DNA of 64,000 nt from Steromphala cineraria (GCA_916613615.1 OU744731.1:50072645-50136644); one strand, 5' to 3'. Positions 44,267 through 55,999 are shown, numbered from the stretch's first letter. A program made the numbers and translations. The notes: generated by a model from the sequence alone, not told the origin.

Positions 44267-46537
44267 ATGGCCCTTGACGATGACCTCAGTGAAGATGAAG
44301 ATCAGACACAGAACATGGACACGTTTGAGTATAAAGAACCTGCAAATGTTATGAGGGTACAAGTCTCCCAGTCCCCCTGCCTTAACACTTTCTGCCATCG
44401 CCACTTTCCAAGAATAACCTTAGACAGTGGTGCCACTGGTAACATGGTGAAGTTATCTGTAGCAAAGAGTTTGGATCTTAACAGTACCCAGTCAGCCAGA
44501 CAGGCAGATGGCGTTTCCCCACTCAAGGTTGTGGGAGAAGTCAGCATAGTACTTGTTCGAGGTCGTGATGAGTTAACATTTGAAGGTCTTGTTGTTGAAG
44601 ATTTGGGTGTTGACATCTTAGCTGGTATTCCCTTTATGGAGTTAAATGATGTCTACGCAAGACCTGCGAAGCGGAAAATCTTCCGGGGCGATCGTGTCAT
44701 TGTTGATTATGGCCATTCAGAGACAGACACAAGGCTTGATCAACACACCATCAGACGTGCTCAGGTCTTGAGAACTGCACAGAGTAAAACCACAATTTGG
44801 CGAGGTGATTTTGTCAAACTTTGTCAGCTCACAGGATGAACAGCTTGCGGGAGAACCAAGGATTGAACAAGTAACTGTTGGAAAAAAAAGCTGGTCCCAA
44901 GTTTACATTGTCCCGAGTGTTTGTGGACGAATACGCATCCCTAACTTGACAAAGGAACCTGTGTCATTGAAACATGCTCACTTTTGCCAGGTTATGCGCA
45001 TCACAGATGCCCCAGATAAAGTGTTTCTACCAGACTCTGTTCCTATCCAAAGCGTCTCAACCCAGGTAAAGCAAACTTGGATCCTGACCAGACACTACCT
45101 CCTGAGATGCGGGAAAAGTTCAGATCCTTAATCCAGGACTATGACAGCGTTTTCAGTCCAAACTTTAAGGCTTACAACTGTGCATCTGGTCCAGTGTATG
45201 CTGCTGTGAACATGGGCCCAGTGTTGCCCCCACAACGGAAAGGAGTTCCCCAATATGCCCGAGATAAACTAGAAGAATTACAAGTCAAGTTCAATGAACT
45301 GGAAACTAAAGGTGTGTTTGTCAGACTGGAAGATGTTGGATTAACTGCTGAATATCTCAACCCTTAATTCCTAGTAAAGAAACCACAGGGCTGCTTCCGC
45401 TTAGTCACTGCCTTCGCAGAATTTGGCTGGTATTCAAAACCACAACCATCGCTCCTACCTGAAGTGGATTCTACCCTCAGAAAAATTGCTCAGTGGTGGT
45501 TTCTCATTTCAACCGATCTCACCAATGCCTTTTACCAAATACCTCTTGATCGTGAGTCAATGAAATTCAGTGGCGTTGCAATACCGTTCAGAGGTGTCCG
45601 CATGTATGCTAGATCAACAATGGGTATGCCTGGGTCAGAGACTGCATTTGAGGAATTAATGTGCCCTGTTCTAGGTGACCTTCTTGAGGAGGGTGTTGTG
45701 GTTAAACTTGCTGATGACCTGTATTGCGGAGGTAACTCCCATGAAGAACTGTACGACAGTTGGCAACGCCTTCTTGATACTTTACAGAAGAACAGCCTCA
45801 AACTGTCTGCATCTAAGACAACCATTGCTCCTACGACTACAACTATCCTTGTATGGATCTGGAGAAATGGAACCATATCTGCAAGGCCTCATCGGATCTC
45901 AACTTTGTCTACATGTGCGCCTCCTGACATAATCCGAGGATTGGAACATACAAGGTGTTGGCTCGAGTAATTCCCAACTGCTCATCAATCCTCTCACCCC
46001 TCGATGACGCGCTGACAGGAAAGGTGTCTGCTGACAAAGTACAGTGGATAGACGACCTGATTCATCTTTTCCGGGAGTCACAAAAGTCTCTCTCAACATG
46101 CCGATCTCTCACTTTGCCGCGAGTTGGTGATCAGTTATGGATTGTGACTGACGGTTCAGTAAAGAGCTACCCTCTATGTAACACGGAACAACAAACCTAT
46201 CCTTGCTTGATCCTTCAGTTCGAAGCTCCGTGGTCATCAAGTTAAGTGGTTGCCTTGCGAAATTGAATCACTTTCGATTGCCTTAGCTGTAAAACATTTC
46301 AGCCCTTACATGATCCAGTCCAAGCACAAGACATGTGTTCTTACCGACAGCAAACCGTGTGTACAAGCATTCGAGAAGTTATGTAGAGGTGAATTTTCGG
46401 CAAGCCCGCGTGTGTACACATTCCTTTCTATTGTGAGCCAATATCAATCATCAATTCGCCATCTTGCTGGTGCAGCCAACCTTCCTTCGGACTTTGCCAG
46501 CAGAAATGCGCAAATTTACAGGAGCCCAGTTCCATAA
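44267..46537 (+). pseudogene. Gypsy pol pseudogene: protease, reverse transcriptase, RNase H
   Basis: An aspartic protease site ITLDSGATGNMVKLSVAKSL lies near 44412, with DVILAG-like VDILAGIPFMELND later in the domain. The RT reads [32 protein letters not shown] (first Asp), [18 protein letters not shown] and [10 protein letters not shown] (LADD in place of YxDD). Then [11 protein letters not shown]. RNase H gives [33 protein letters not shown] and [16 protein letters not shown], ending [10 protein letters not shown]. Integrase should follow but is absent: from about 46505 the frame passes into the element's tail. Frameshifts occur near 44830, 45110, 45367, 45960 and 46245. Confidence 0.88.
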
Positions 46538-47070
46538 CACTTCTGACCGAGTGAAGAAATCTGAATGCTACTCCGCAGAAATCCCATCAAGAGATGAAGC
46601 ACCCGATTATGCCCCTGTGGATGATGACTTTGAGATGACTCTTACACCTCAACCACAACCTCCTCAACCACTATCTCCTCAACCTCCTCCTATATCTAGT
46701 GCCATCATGGAGTCACCCACATCAACTGATGAATCAGACTTTCATTTACAAAGCGATACATACAAGTGATACCACTGATTGTACTGATGTTCAATGCGTC
46801 ACCCTTGCTGGCATAACTCATAACCAGACTGCGTCGCCTTCCCCTAAGAATTTCAACGTTCAAGGCGCAATCATAAACTACCATGCTATCTCTCTGACTA
46901 CATTGTGGAGTAGATTGTTTACATTCAGTATTGTGACATTCATTTATTTTAACTCTCAATACATGGTGTATGAGTATAATAATCCCAAAGACTTGAGGGC
47001 AGTCTTCCCTGTGACAGTCTTTAACACCATTGGTATAATTTTGTTATCAAATTATGTTTCTTAGGTGATT
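46538..47070 (+). other. Tail region of the gypsy element
   Basis: It encodes a Pro/Gln-rich acidic segment (DFEMTLTPQPQPPQPLSPQP), typical of the stretch after integrase. A non-coding part follows. AATAATCCC.AA/GAG..TGAGGGCAGTC occurs twice (about 46978 and 47080), a small direct repeat about 100 bp apart. Confidence 0.5.
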
Positions 47071-47332
47071 GGGGCAGAATAATCCCCAGAGCATGAGGGC
47101 AGTCCACGCAGTGAATGTCTCTTAGTTTTGTTTCAGGTTGTCAGTGCTTGTCTTGACCACTTCCTTTTGTGTTTTCTCAACATGAACCGACATTAGACAT
47201 TTATATACTTTAACTATATTCCAATACCTATTTTTAACCAGTGACATTTATTGTGACAGTTATGGACTTTGATGACCCTCTCCTGTCCACAAAACAGAAG
47301 AAAGAGAAGTTACGCCAGTTGGCAGTTTATTG

Positions 47333-47527
47333 TTGCGGTCACCATGTTCGTTGATTAGTTCTCCCCCTTTGTAACATATATTAACTCGTTAATCGAGTTA
47401 CGTCTATTCTTTTCTATCGGATCTGTCTGTGTGTCGCCCGCTGTATTGAAATAAAGTGTTATGAGAAGATTCTGCGTGTTCTGGCTGTAATCGAGGAGCT
47501 AAAACTCCCTTATTGGCGTATCACATT
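47333..47527 (+). repeat. Candidate 3' LTR of the gypsy element
   Basis: It starts TGTTGCGGTCACCATG and ends ATTGGCGTATCACA (TG...CA ends). It contains TCGTTAATCGAGTTACG and an AATAAA at about 47450. It lies after the pol remnant on the same strand. With no second copy in the window the call rests on ends and position. Confidence 0.5.
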
Positions 47528-47529
47528 TG

Positions 47530-48179
47530 GGAAAGAACTGAATTTCTTTCTGTTTATTTTGTTTTTAAAGAATCTTGTTTTTGTTATTGAGTTTGATGTC
47601 AATGAATTTGGTCCACTCATCAATATTCACAACAACTTGTACATACATTATTTCAAACATTATTTCAAGATTAAGTGCTGATAAAAACAATTAATATTAT
47701 TCCCAACTGGCATTTTAACAAATACATGTATACAAATGTATTTTTACACTGAAGTTGATAAAGGCATGTATAGGAGGATAAAGATTTAAAATATACAAAT
47801 ATATAGAGAATCTCACCCAAGTGTCTTCTGATATCAAATATGTCAACACAAGTTGATAAAAGTAACAAATATCCGAGGCTTGTTTTATCTGGAGCAGGAT
47901 GTCAGGTGTTAAGGGCTGTTTTTGTTGTTGATGAGCTCCCTTTATTCGTTTCATTCATTGCAGTATAGCCTGTAGTAGCTGCTCACATCAGCTTACCTGC
48001 TAGTCTTTGAAGTTGGCGACGCGATGCCCGCTTCCTCTGAAGAAAAGTCCGCAGCAGACATGATATTCATTCACCTTTTTACTCTCAAGGCTGAGAGACC
48101 CTGACACAGAGTCAATAACGAGTCTCAAGAAGGTTAACCTTTGGCAAGGATCAGCAACCTTTTGCCTGCTATTCTGAAA
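47530..48179. other. Spacer
   Basis: No recognised gene. On the minus strand a short exon-like frame (MSAADFSSEEAGIASP) ends at a good donor (AG then GTAAGC, about 47994), but nothing supports it further. Confidence 0.4.
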
Positions 48180-48965
48180 GCCAAGGTGGTGTAAAAGGGC
48201 TATAAGGCAAGTATAAGCCTCCTGGCTGTGTTGGTTTTAGTCCTGTTTTTAAAACGACTGACACAGTCCAAGCGAAAACAGTGTTGGGGACTTACACAGC
48301 CCTGTCTTACCCCAGAAATTACACCGAAGGTATCTGTAAAGCTATCATTAACACGTACCCGAGCAAAAGAGCTTTCATACATGGATTTAACTGCATGAAG
48401 AAATCAACCCCTGATTCCAAGTTGTTGAAGCTGATACCAAAAGCACTGGCGATAAACTTCATCAAACGCGTTTAAAGCATCAATAAAACATACAGAAGTT
48501 GAAATCTTTTTCGTCTTTCGATTTTTAATGAAAGAAAATAAACTGTATATATGATCTTGAGTGCTGCGCTTTGCCCGAAAACCATTTTGTTCCTCAATGA
48601 GAGTATCATTGGTCTCTAACCATTGACTTAACCTAGAATAAAGGATATCAGAGTAAATCTTACATGGAACTACAAGAAGTGAAATACCGCGGTGTCCAAG
48701 AGGATCGCGTGGGTCGCTGTCCGCTTTCTTAATTGGATTGACGCTCGACCTCGGCTAAGGTTATGGGCTCGTCTAGGTTACATCACTCGACAAGATGTCA
48801 ATTTCATCTGACCCAGTGAACGGGCGATCAAAACCGGATGAGTCGTCAGCAAAGAGAGAGCTGTAATCGCGTTGCCATTTATATAAAACTGCTGATTTGT
48901 CACAAGTGACAGTACCATTATTTACAACCTCCCAGGGTATAGAACCAACACGCTATACCGAGTTT
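48180..48965 (-). pseudogene. LINE reverse transcriptase pseudogene (5' half)
   Basis: The minus strand reads VVNNGTVTCDKSAVLYKWQR, DYSSLFADDSSGFD, RGISLLVVPCKIYSDILYSR, LIEEQNGFRAKRSTQDHIYS and LFSFIKNRKTKKISTSVCF. It ends with DALNAFDEVYRQCFWYQLQQ, SMYESSFARVRVNDSF and GVISGVRQGCVSP. The first catalytic Asp (normally FIDxxKAFD) is altered to IDALNAFD. It stops before the YADD box. It probably belongs with the endonuclease remnant at 49340-49820. Confidence 0.85.
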
Positions 48966-49340
48966 ACCGATTGATTTCCAAAAACTGCGCGAGTCCTTGC
49001 TGTTTTGCTCACAGAGGTTCGAATCTCGGAGTAGACCCTATAATTTATTTTTTTTCAAACTTTTGCACTCATATATCGTTTTCATATGTTGAGATAAACC
49101 TACATTTCAAATTTGAACGAAATCGGTTTTGCTCATCGAGAAATCGTTGTTGCTCGAACTGCTGATACGATCGTTTATATTTACAAAGCAACTAATCAAA
49201 TATTTTCCTTTCCGTAGTGTAACGATGTTTTAATTCTTTACCATGTATCGATGGTTTACACTTCAACCAATGTCGCTCAGTTTCACACAAGCGACCCTGC
49301 TGTAGCTTCAGACACCAGTACGCCTTATACATAGACTCAC
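48966..49340. other. Gap between LINE fragments
   Basis: It contains AGAGGTTCGAATCTCGGAGT (about 49012-49031), which resembles a tRNA T-arm and polymerase III B box. No A box or acceptor stem could be found, so a decayed SINE head is the most I would suggest. Confidence 0.35.
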
Positions 49341-49830
49341 TGGAATTACTTTAGGAAGTGCACTATAATCACTATTAGACGGAAAGGAATCGGGGACTTT
49401 GTTTGAATATAGCGTCTATGATCAGAAGTGCAACTGTAAGAATCACTATTATCAATATTGCTCTCAACGTGTACATTAACAGGTAAACAAACATCCCAGC
49501 TTACTATAGAATGACATGGGATACTATCAGGAACATTGACACAATCAAAAAGAGAAGACATGGTGATTACATTAAATCAACAAAATGTCATGATTGTTCA
49601 TGATTTGTCACAACATAGTCGATTACAGATGCTCCATTTTTCATGTATGTGTAATCCTGAATTCCTAGGCGACCATTCAACACACACGAGTTAGCATCAA
49701 TTAAAAACTTTTAACAATTTGTGTTTTCTTTAGTATCCAACACGTCACGCTCTGGAACTGGGTCCACTCCTTGAATATACTCAGTGTTTTCGGCCAATTC
49801 GTGCATTTAAGTCACCACAAAAGCAAAAAG
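49341..49830 (-). pseudogene. LINE endonuclease remnant
   Basis: The minus strand reads LNARIGR (from GDLNARIG), GVDPVPERDVLDTKENTN, FLIDANSCVLNGRLGIQDYT and NGASVIDYVVTNHE. This is the C-terminal half of an AP-type endonuclease, followed by a degraded end (SSLFDCVNVPDSIPCHS...SDHRR). Stops interrupt it. It lies upstream, in minus-strand order, of the RT at 48180-48965. Confidence 0.75.
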
Positions 49831-50204
49831 GCCCTCATTTTAATACAAGTACAGTTTTTCTAATATGTTATTAAAAATATGCATCAATTAAAAATGTTCA
49901 GCAACACACACACAATAAAAAAAAAACGACTTCTCATGAAGGGAAGACAGCTTAAACCACATAACATCATTTTTAGTTTTATCTAAACTTGTCACATTAA
50001 AATTCTTTAACACACTGTTCTTTTAAAAAGCACCGAACCCGCCGGATCCACGTTTCGCCACTTTGTGAATGTTTCGGCGTTTATTATCGTACCAGGTATA
50101 GCCTTCAAGTGAAAGTGTAGAGTTGCCCCTTAAGAACATCTAAAAAAACTCGAAATCGAAGTTTTTAACGACTAGTTGTCTGAACTCCAAATTACTAAAG
50201 TCTC

Positions 50205-50325
50205 TCAATGCCCACTTACCTTCATAAGTTGTTGTTTGAGACAACTACAATATAGGGGTACTAATTGTTGGTTTTGGGGACATCACGGTATGACCGCCTC
50301 TATCCTTAAGTGATTTGTTTATATT
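50205..50325. repeat. Partial unit of the GTTGTTTGAGACAAC repeat
   Basis: It shares TTGTTGTTTGAGACAACTAC, GGGGTACT, TTGTTGGTTTT and CGGTATGACCGCCTCTAT with the tandem array at 53150-54075. Confidence 0.8.
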
Positions 50326-50404
50326 CCCTAACGAGGTTTATTATATGCTTTCTTCTCTAAATACTGCTAAAGCAATGGAATCAGTAATAAGTTTCTTAAA
50401 ATGA

Positions 50405-52870
50405 ATGCCCGACTATTGGCTTCTCCGCTTGCAGATGTATTCAATCAATCGCTTTCTGGAAATGTATTTCCGTCAATTTGGAAAGAAGCCTCTGTAGTCC
50501 CGATTCACAAAAAAAGGTAACAAAAAATAAAGTAGCTAGCGACGACAAACCAATTCAGCGCTGTATGGTGTTAATGTAATTCACAAAGGTAATGATTTCA
50601 GTCAAAAGCTTCTTGGTATAATAGTCTTTTGTTGATGATTAACGCATTTTGCAAACATACAGTTATCAAATGCATTTAAAACGCATGCAGGGTTGACAAT
50701 TTTCAAAGATCAGTAACTCAATGTAAATAATAAATAAGAATTTTCGGTTTAATTTAAACAAAATCTATAGACTTTTGGCTTTCATATGATGTATAGAACA
50801 AAGCGTTATCGTACGCCGTTGATTCGCTACGAGATTTCAAACATACCCACCAAAACACCACATGTCCAAAATGGAAATTTTGACCTCTGACCCTGACCGG
50901 AAATGACTGTTCGCGAGCGATTTTATTCTTTTATCTTAAAGACCTTGCCAATATCTAACTCTCATGCAAAAATCATAAAATTCTATGGGCTGGTTTTTGA
51001 GTAATCTGCCCTTGAAGTTTGCGATTTTTAGATTTTGGTCAACTTTGAAAAATCAGAGCAAGAAAAGTATTAATGTTAGGACTTTGTAGAAGTCAAATTA
51101 AGGTCTACAATGCTTCAGCTACATTGAGTGTAAATTTCAGCTGTCTGGTTCAAGTATCTTTAGAGAAGAAGATTTTCAAAGGTGCGTGGGGTCGGCAATG
51201 GTCAAAAATGCACTAAATCCAAGATGGCGGCCAAACCACGTGACCTACGAATTTTCCATGATTTGTTTTTTTGCAGCATTTTTGATTGCGCACATTTAAA
51301 AATAAATTAGGTCTCTAAGTGCATTTTGAAAAAAAAGTCAATGTTAAATTTTCGATTTTGGAATCGAACTGGACCTTTAACGTATGGGCCGAATTGTCCC
51401 AAAAGCTTATTGTCGCCATTCCTCAACAAGGTCTACTAGCCTGTGAAATTTGGCGTTGATAGCATCAGCCGTTTGGGCTGAAAATTGACCACAAAATTCG
51501 TGGAATAATTAAAAAAAACACGCCAATAACAATAAGGATTCAGAATCCTTAAAAACCGCGCCAATAACAATAAGGATTCAGCCTGATGGCTGAATCCTTA
51601 ACTACTGTTCTAACTATAGACCGGTTGCACTGACAAGTTGTTTGGCAAAAGTCTTTGAAAAATGCATTTTTAAACATGTTTACAATTATTTTAGAGATAA
51701 CGACATACTTTCTAATCTTCAATCTGGTTTTACGCCAGGTGACTCAACTGTAAATCAACTAACGTATCGTTATGCTTTTATTGCAGGTGCTGTAGATAAT
51801 GGTAAAGAAATTAAAGCAGTTTTTTGCGATGTAAACAAGGCTTTTGATAGAGTTTGGCACAAGGGTATTGTTTATAAACTAAAAGCATATGGTATAAATG
51901 GTAACCTCTGGAGGTGGTTTGAGAGTTATCTTGAGAATAGAACACAACATGTTGTAATTAATGGGTTTAAATCGGACGATAGCTCCCTGTTTGCGGGTGT
52001 TCCCCAGGGCTCATTTTTAGGACCACTTTTATTTATTGTATACATAAATGATATAGTTGAAGAAATAAGTAGCAATATACGACTTTTTGCAGACGATACG
52101 TCTTTATATGCTATCATTGGTGATCCTCCAGATACTGTAAGAACTCTCAAATATCGTTTTAACAGAAAAACTATAGAAACCATGTACAAACAGTTCATTT
52201 TGCCAATTTTCGACAAGTGCAGTCATATATAGGACAATTGTACCAAACAACCAGCAGATATACTTGAAAAACTTAATCTCGATGCCTTAAGAACGGTTTG
52301 TGGTGCTGTTCGCTGAACAAGTCATCATAAATATACGAAGAAACTAACTGCCATCAACTGTGCCAAAGAAGATATGTTAAAAAAATGACTTTTATAAAAT
52401 GGTTCATAACATTACGCCTAGTTACCTTAGTGATCTTGTACCTCCTAGATTAGCAAACGTGTCTAATTACAATCTGCGCAACGCTTTGAATATTCAGACA
52501 ATCAACACTAAAACTTTTAATTATGCAAAGTCCCTTCTTCCAAATACTATCACTCTATGGAATTCATTACCTTCTGAACTTAGAGAAATACAGTCGTTGT
52601 CAAGATTCAAAAATTCCATTTTAAACAATAAGCATACATACTGTCATTTTGATTTAAACAGTGGTAGCAGAGCTTGTCAAATCATTCATTCTCGACTCAG
52701 ACTTGAATGTAGTGATCTTAATGCCCATAAATACCAAAGTTTTATTTTCCAAAGCTCATCCTGTTTATGTGGACATACATATGAAGACTCAATTCATTAT
52801 TTTTTGTCTGTCCTATTTTTAGCGACATTCGACAAACGATGTATTTTTACACTAATGGCTTTGACTTGAA
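50405..52870 (+). pseudogene. Jockey/I-like LINE reverse transcriptase, split by a dispersed repeat
   Basis: The first piece (50405-50520) reads LLASPLADVFNQSLSGNVFP and SIWKEASVVPIHKK. The repeat 50590-51600 intervenes. RT resumes with NYRPVALTSCLAKVFEKCIF, QSGFTPGDSTVNQLTYRYAF, IKAVFCDVNKAFDRVWHKG (first Asp), FAGVPQGSFLGPLLFIVYIN and IRLFADDTSLYAI (FADD box). A deletion after DTVRTLK joins it to KTIETMYKQFILPIFD. The C-terminal region follows (TPSYLSDLVPPRL, NYNLRNALNIQ, LLPNTITLWNSLPSELREI) with a terminal Cys/His motif (CLCGHTYEDSIHYF). Stops and frameshifts are present. Confidence 0.9.
50590..51600. repeat. Dispersed repeat A, copy 2, plus hairpin-ended repeat, inserted in a LINE
   Basis: 50670-51400 is collinear with 32300-33060, and 51390-51600 with 39897-40062. 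Here the two are contiguous, so they are probably parts of one longer element. The end carries two copies of CGCCAATAACAATAAGGATT and the AAGGATTCAGCC/GGCTGAATCCTT hairpin. It interrupts the LINE between IHKK and NYRPVALTS. Confidence 0.8.
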
Positions 52871-52944
52871 ATCAGTTTTGATCGGAAATCAAAGTTCTTT
52901 CCAATATGTTAACAAAGAACTTCTAACTTCAGTTCACTCATTTA

Positions 52945-53150
52945 TTAATTTAAGTGGCAGATTTGATTCACAATGATTTCCAATGACACATAATGGCTGA
53001 ATATGTGTGGTGTGCATTGTGTTTGCTTTTCAGTTATACGATTTAATTCATCATGACTGTTATGTTTTGTTGTATCCCGGAGCGGTATTAACATAAGCCA
53101 AACGGCTTGTTTACCAATTCGTTTTTTTGTGGAAATAAATATGTTTAAAC
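52945..53150. other. LINE 3' flank to satellite transition
   Basis: Unassigned sequence. No gene is seen. Confidence 0.35.
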
Positions 53151-54075
53151 CGATCGCCTCTATGTAATATGACGAAAAATACCTCACTGGATGGGCAATT
53201 GAATTACCTCAAATTTGACTATACTTAGAAGGTGGTGCACGTATTCCTTGCTACCTTCAGAAGTTGTTGTTTGAGACAACAACAATAACTGGGGTAATTA
53301 GTGTTGGTTTTTTGGACATTACGGTATGACTGCCTCTATGTAATATAACGTAAGATACCTCACTGGATGGGCAATTGAATTACCTTTACTTTGGGTATAC
53401 TTAGAAGGTGGTGCACGTATTCCTTGGTACCTCCAGATGCTGTTGTTTGAGACAACTACAATATAGGGGTACTTACTGTTGGTTTTAGGGATATTACGGT
53501 ATGACCGCCTCTATTTAATATGACGTAAGATACCTCACTGGATGGGCAATTGAATTACCTTTATTTGAGTATGCTTAGAAGGTGGTGCACGTATTCTTTG
53601 GTACCTTCAGAAGTCGTTGTTTGAGACAACTACAATTTAAGGGTACTTAGTGTTTGTTTTTGGGACATTACGGTATGACCGCCTCTATGTAATATGATAC
53701 CTCACTGGATGGGCAATTGAATTACCTTTATTTGAGTATGCTTAGAAGGTGGTGCACGTATTCTTTGGTACTTTCAGAAGTTGTTGTTTGAGACAACTAC
53801 AATGTAAGGGTACTTAGTGTTGGTTTTTGGTATATTACGGTATGACCGCCTCTATGTAATATGACGTGAGATACCTCACCTTTCTGAAGGTACCAAGGAA
53901 TACGTGCACCACCTTCTAAGTATACTAATAAAAAGGTAATTCAATTGCCCATCCAGTGAGGTATCTTACGTCATATTACATATAGGCGGTCATTCCGTAA
54001 TGTCCCAAAAACCAACACTAAGTATAGTACCCCTATATTGTAAGTGTCTCAAACAACAACTTCTGAAGGTACCCA
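53150..54075. repeat. About 175-bp tandem array with a terminal inverted unit
   Basis: CCTCTATGTAATAT (one base different in one unit) recurs near 53157, 53333, 53508, 53683 and 53849. The units share CTCACTGGATGGGCAATTGA, GAAGGTGGTGCACGTATTC and GTTGTTTGAGACAAC. From about 53878 to 54075 the same unit appears in reverse complement (GAATACGTGCACCACCTTC, TCAATTGCCCATCCAGTGAG). The array therefore ends in a head-to-head junction that could fold back. Confidence 0.92.
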
Positions 54076-54099
54076 ACATGTGACAGACACATAAACGAA

Positions 54100-54950
54100 A
54101 CCGTAAAAACATCCCAAACAAATCACTTTTGGAAAGGCACGTTATCATCGTTGGTAAATCTAATCTATTACCAAAAGTGTCCAAAGCCCAAAAACTGTTG
54201 ACGATGTTGAAAATGTCAAGGTAGATGGAAGACCTATCAATTATAAACATTACTCCAGCAAAGGGATCACTCATGTAAACGACATATTGGATAGCAATGG
54301 TAATTTCTTAACTATTGAACCATTAAGAAAAATGTTGGCAGTTAGACAAATTTCCTTGATCACCAATAATAGAACAAATGAAATACTAGTGTAGGTCTAT
54401 AAAAGTTCAAATCGAAAGCAAAATACAACTACCAATCTTACCCTTCTTTGTACAAACCATAACGGGAGATCACAAAGCCTGTAGAGACTATATAGTATGC
54501 TCCTTAACAGAAAAAGCACAAAAAGAACTTATACATACCGAGATAAATGGCAAAAAGATTAACCATAGAAACATTTACATTCAAGTCTTACAATAGCGTT
54601 ACACATGCATGGCTTCAATATAGAATATTGCATACGTTTCCCCCAACCAATTAGCTACTCACAAAAATGAAATTCAAAGAAACCAACAATTGCACATTTT
54701 GCAAGAATCGATGTTACATATGTTCTATGATTGTAAGCTTGTCAAAACTTTGTGGAAAAGAAGAATGGATGTTTGAAGAAAACAAGAAATTGTATAATCT
54801 TTCCTAAAAGAAATATTATCCTTAGATACTCCGATAAAAATAAACTATGTTTTGAATTTGTTGATAATTGTTGTGAAATATGATGTATTTAAAATGAAAC
54901 AACAAGAAAAAATACCAAATTTTCTACATGTTAATGTTTATACATGAGGA
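54100..54950 (+). pseudogene. L1/Tx1-like LINE C-terminal fragment
   Basis: The plus strand reads GITHVNDILDSNGNFLTIEP near 54260-54310. After frameshifts come a degraded IEYCIRFPPTN-like stretch, LLTKMKFKETNNCTFCKNR and YICSMIVSLSKLCG. These resemble the post-RT region and Cys motif of L1/Tx1-type LINEs. It is heavily decayed. Confidence 0.65.
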
Positions 54951-55180
54951 CATTAAAACTGCATATTGTGTTGAACGATAAAACGCCTATAAAACTGTAA
55001 ATATGACACATTCATAAGTTTCTCTTTCTTAATTTTTTAAAATAATTTTATTTCTTTTCAACAGATACAATTTTTACTTAAACAGGCGTATACTTGTTCA
55101 ACACACGATAGACATTCAAATGTGACTAATACAACAATATAAAGTATAATATTTGGGTTGTAAACAGGAGTTGTAAGGGA

Positions 55181-55561
55181 TTAGTTAAATAGGCAATGGC
55201 ATAAATACCAGTATTTCATGGATTTGGTGTAGTCACATGTTGAGGATGAAATATTTGTCAATATAATATGTGTTTGTTTTATCTCTTTTAACATGCTGAA
55301 AATTAGTGATCGTTTTGAAAGTTTGCATTTATAAATATTGAATTTAGTTGTATTGATAAGAAGATTTACAACATCATTACGATTTTCATAGTAGCCAAAT
55401 AGTTTGTTTTTTTGTTTTTTTATTTTAGCCTTGATCCAATCCTCTAAATCGCTCCAAATGTGTCTAACTTGTGTGCATTCACAAAATAAATGAATTTTGG
55501 CATAGGTCACATATTTTGCTGTCTGTTTATTTATAGGATATCTAACTCGTTCCCCTTTCAT
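55181..55561 (-). pseudogene. L1/Tx1-like LINE C-terminal fragment, opposite strand
   Basis: A 126-codon minus frame: AKIHLFCECTQVRHIWSDLE, DWIKAKI, FGYYENRNDVVNLLINTTKF and SLIFSMLKEIKQTHIIL. The HLFCECxxVRHIWSDL motif follows the Cys pair of the LINE C-terminus. It converges with the fragment at 54100-54950. Confidence 0.75.
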
Positions 55562-55579
55562 ATCAAGTTTATGTCCCTA

Positions 55580-55637
55580 GTGAAATAATTTTGCTTTGTC
55601 ACAAGCCTTGGCGAGTGACAAAACAAAATTATTTCAC
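55580..55637. repeat. 23-bp hairpin
   Basis: GTGAAATAATTTTGCTTTGT with its last three bases CAC (55580-55602) is the reverse complement of 55615-55637 with one mismatch. The 12-bp loop is AAGCCTTGGCGA. Confidence 0.85.
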
Positions 55638-55724
55638 GAGGATTGACGGATTGAGGATGAGGATTTCAGACGATTTATTGCTTTTTTAAACAACTTTTTA
55701 TTGTGCCTATGAAGAGACGAAACG

Positions 55725-55815
55725 GCGGATGAATATCAAACCACGTCACAGCCTCAATTATTATACTATTACGACGTTAAATATTCACATTTCTATATTC
55801 TACCCTACGTTAATT
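55725..55815. repeat. Dispersed repeat B, copy 2 (inverted)
   Basis: Reverse-complement match to 40440-40560, including AACCACGTCACAGCCTC (one base variant) and ACGACGTTAAATATTCACAT. Confidence 0.75.
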
Positions 55816-55851
55816 CCACAAGAAAAAATATATGGTTTTACAAGAGTTTTA

Positions 55852-55945
55852 ATTTTGTTTACCTCAGGTAAACAAGATTAAAACTTTGTTTACCTCAGGT
55901 AAACAAAAATTAAAACTTTGTTTATCTCAGTTAAACACATTTAAA
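55852..55945. repeat. Three-copy tandem repeat of a 17-bp palindrome
   Basis: Three units of about 33 bp. The first two contain the perfect palindrome GTTTACCTCAGGTAAAC (8-1-8). The third has GTTTATCTCAGTTAAAC. Such repeated palindromes could be protein-binding sites, or just a small satellite. Confidence 0.85.
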
Positions 55946-55999
55946 ACTGTCTACCATTAGTTATGCCTATGAACCCGTTTTTCTGGTCTAGCAAATGAA

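Larger units (their letters stand above)
43620..47527 (+). mobile_element. Ty3/gypsy-like LTR retrotransposon, integrase deleted
   Basis: The order is gag, protease, RT, RNase H and a short C-terminal tail, followed by a candidate 3' LTR (47333-47527). I found no matching 5' LTR between 43320 and 43757. A 3' polypurine-like stretch (AGAAGAAAGAGAAG) lies at about 47300, before the LTR. Frameshifts are frequent. Confidence 0.75.

Noticed and set aside
47994..48062. Possible short first coding exon on the minus strand ending at a GTAAGC donor
   Set aside because: Only about 20 codons, no recognisable domain and no partner exon.
49012..49031. tRNA-like B box GGTTCGAATCTC
   Set aside because: No cloverleaf, A box or acceptor stem could be built around it.
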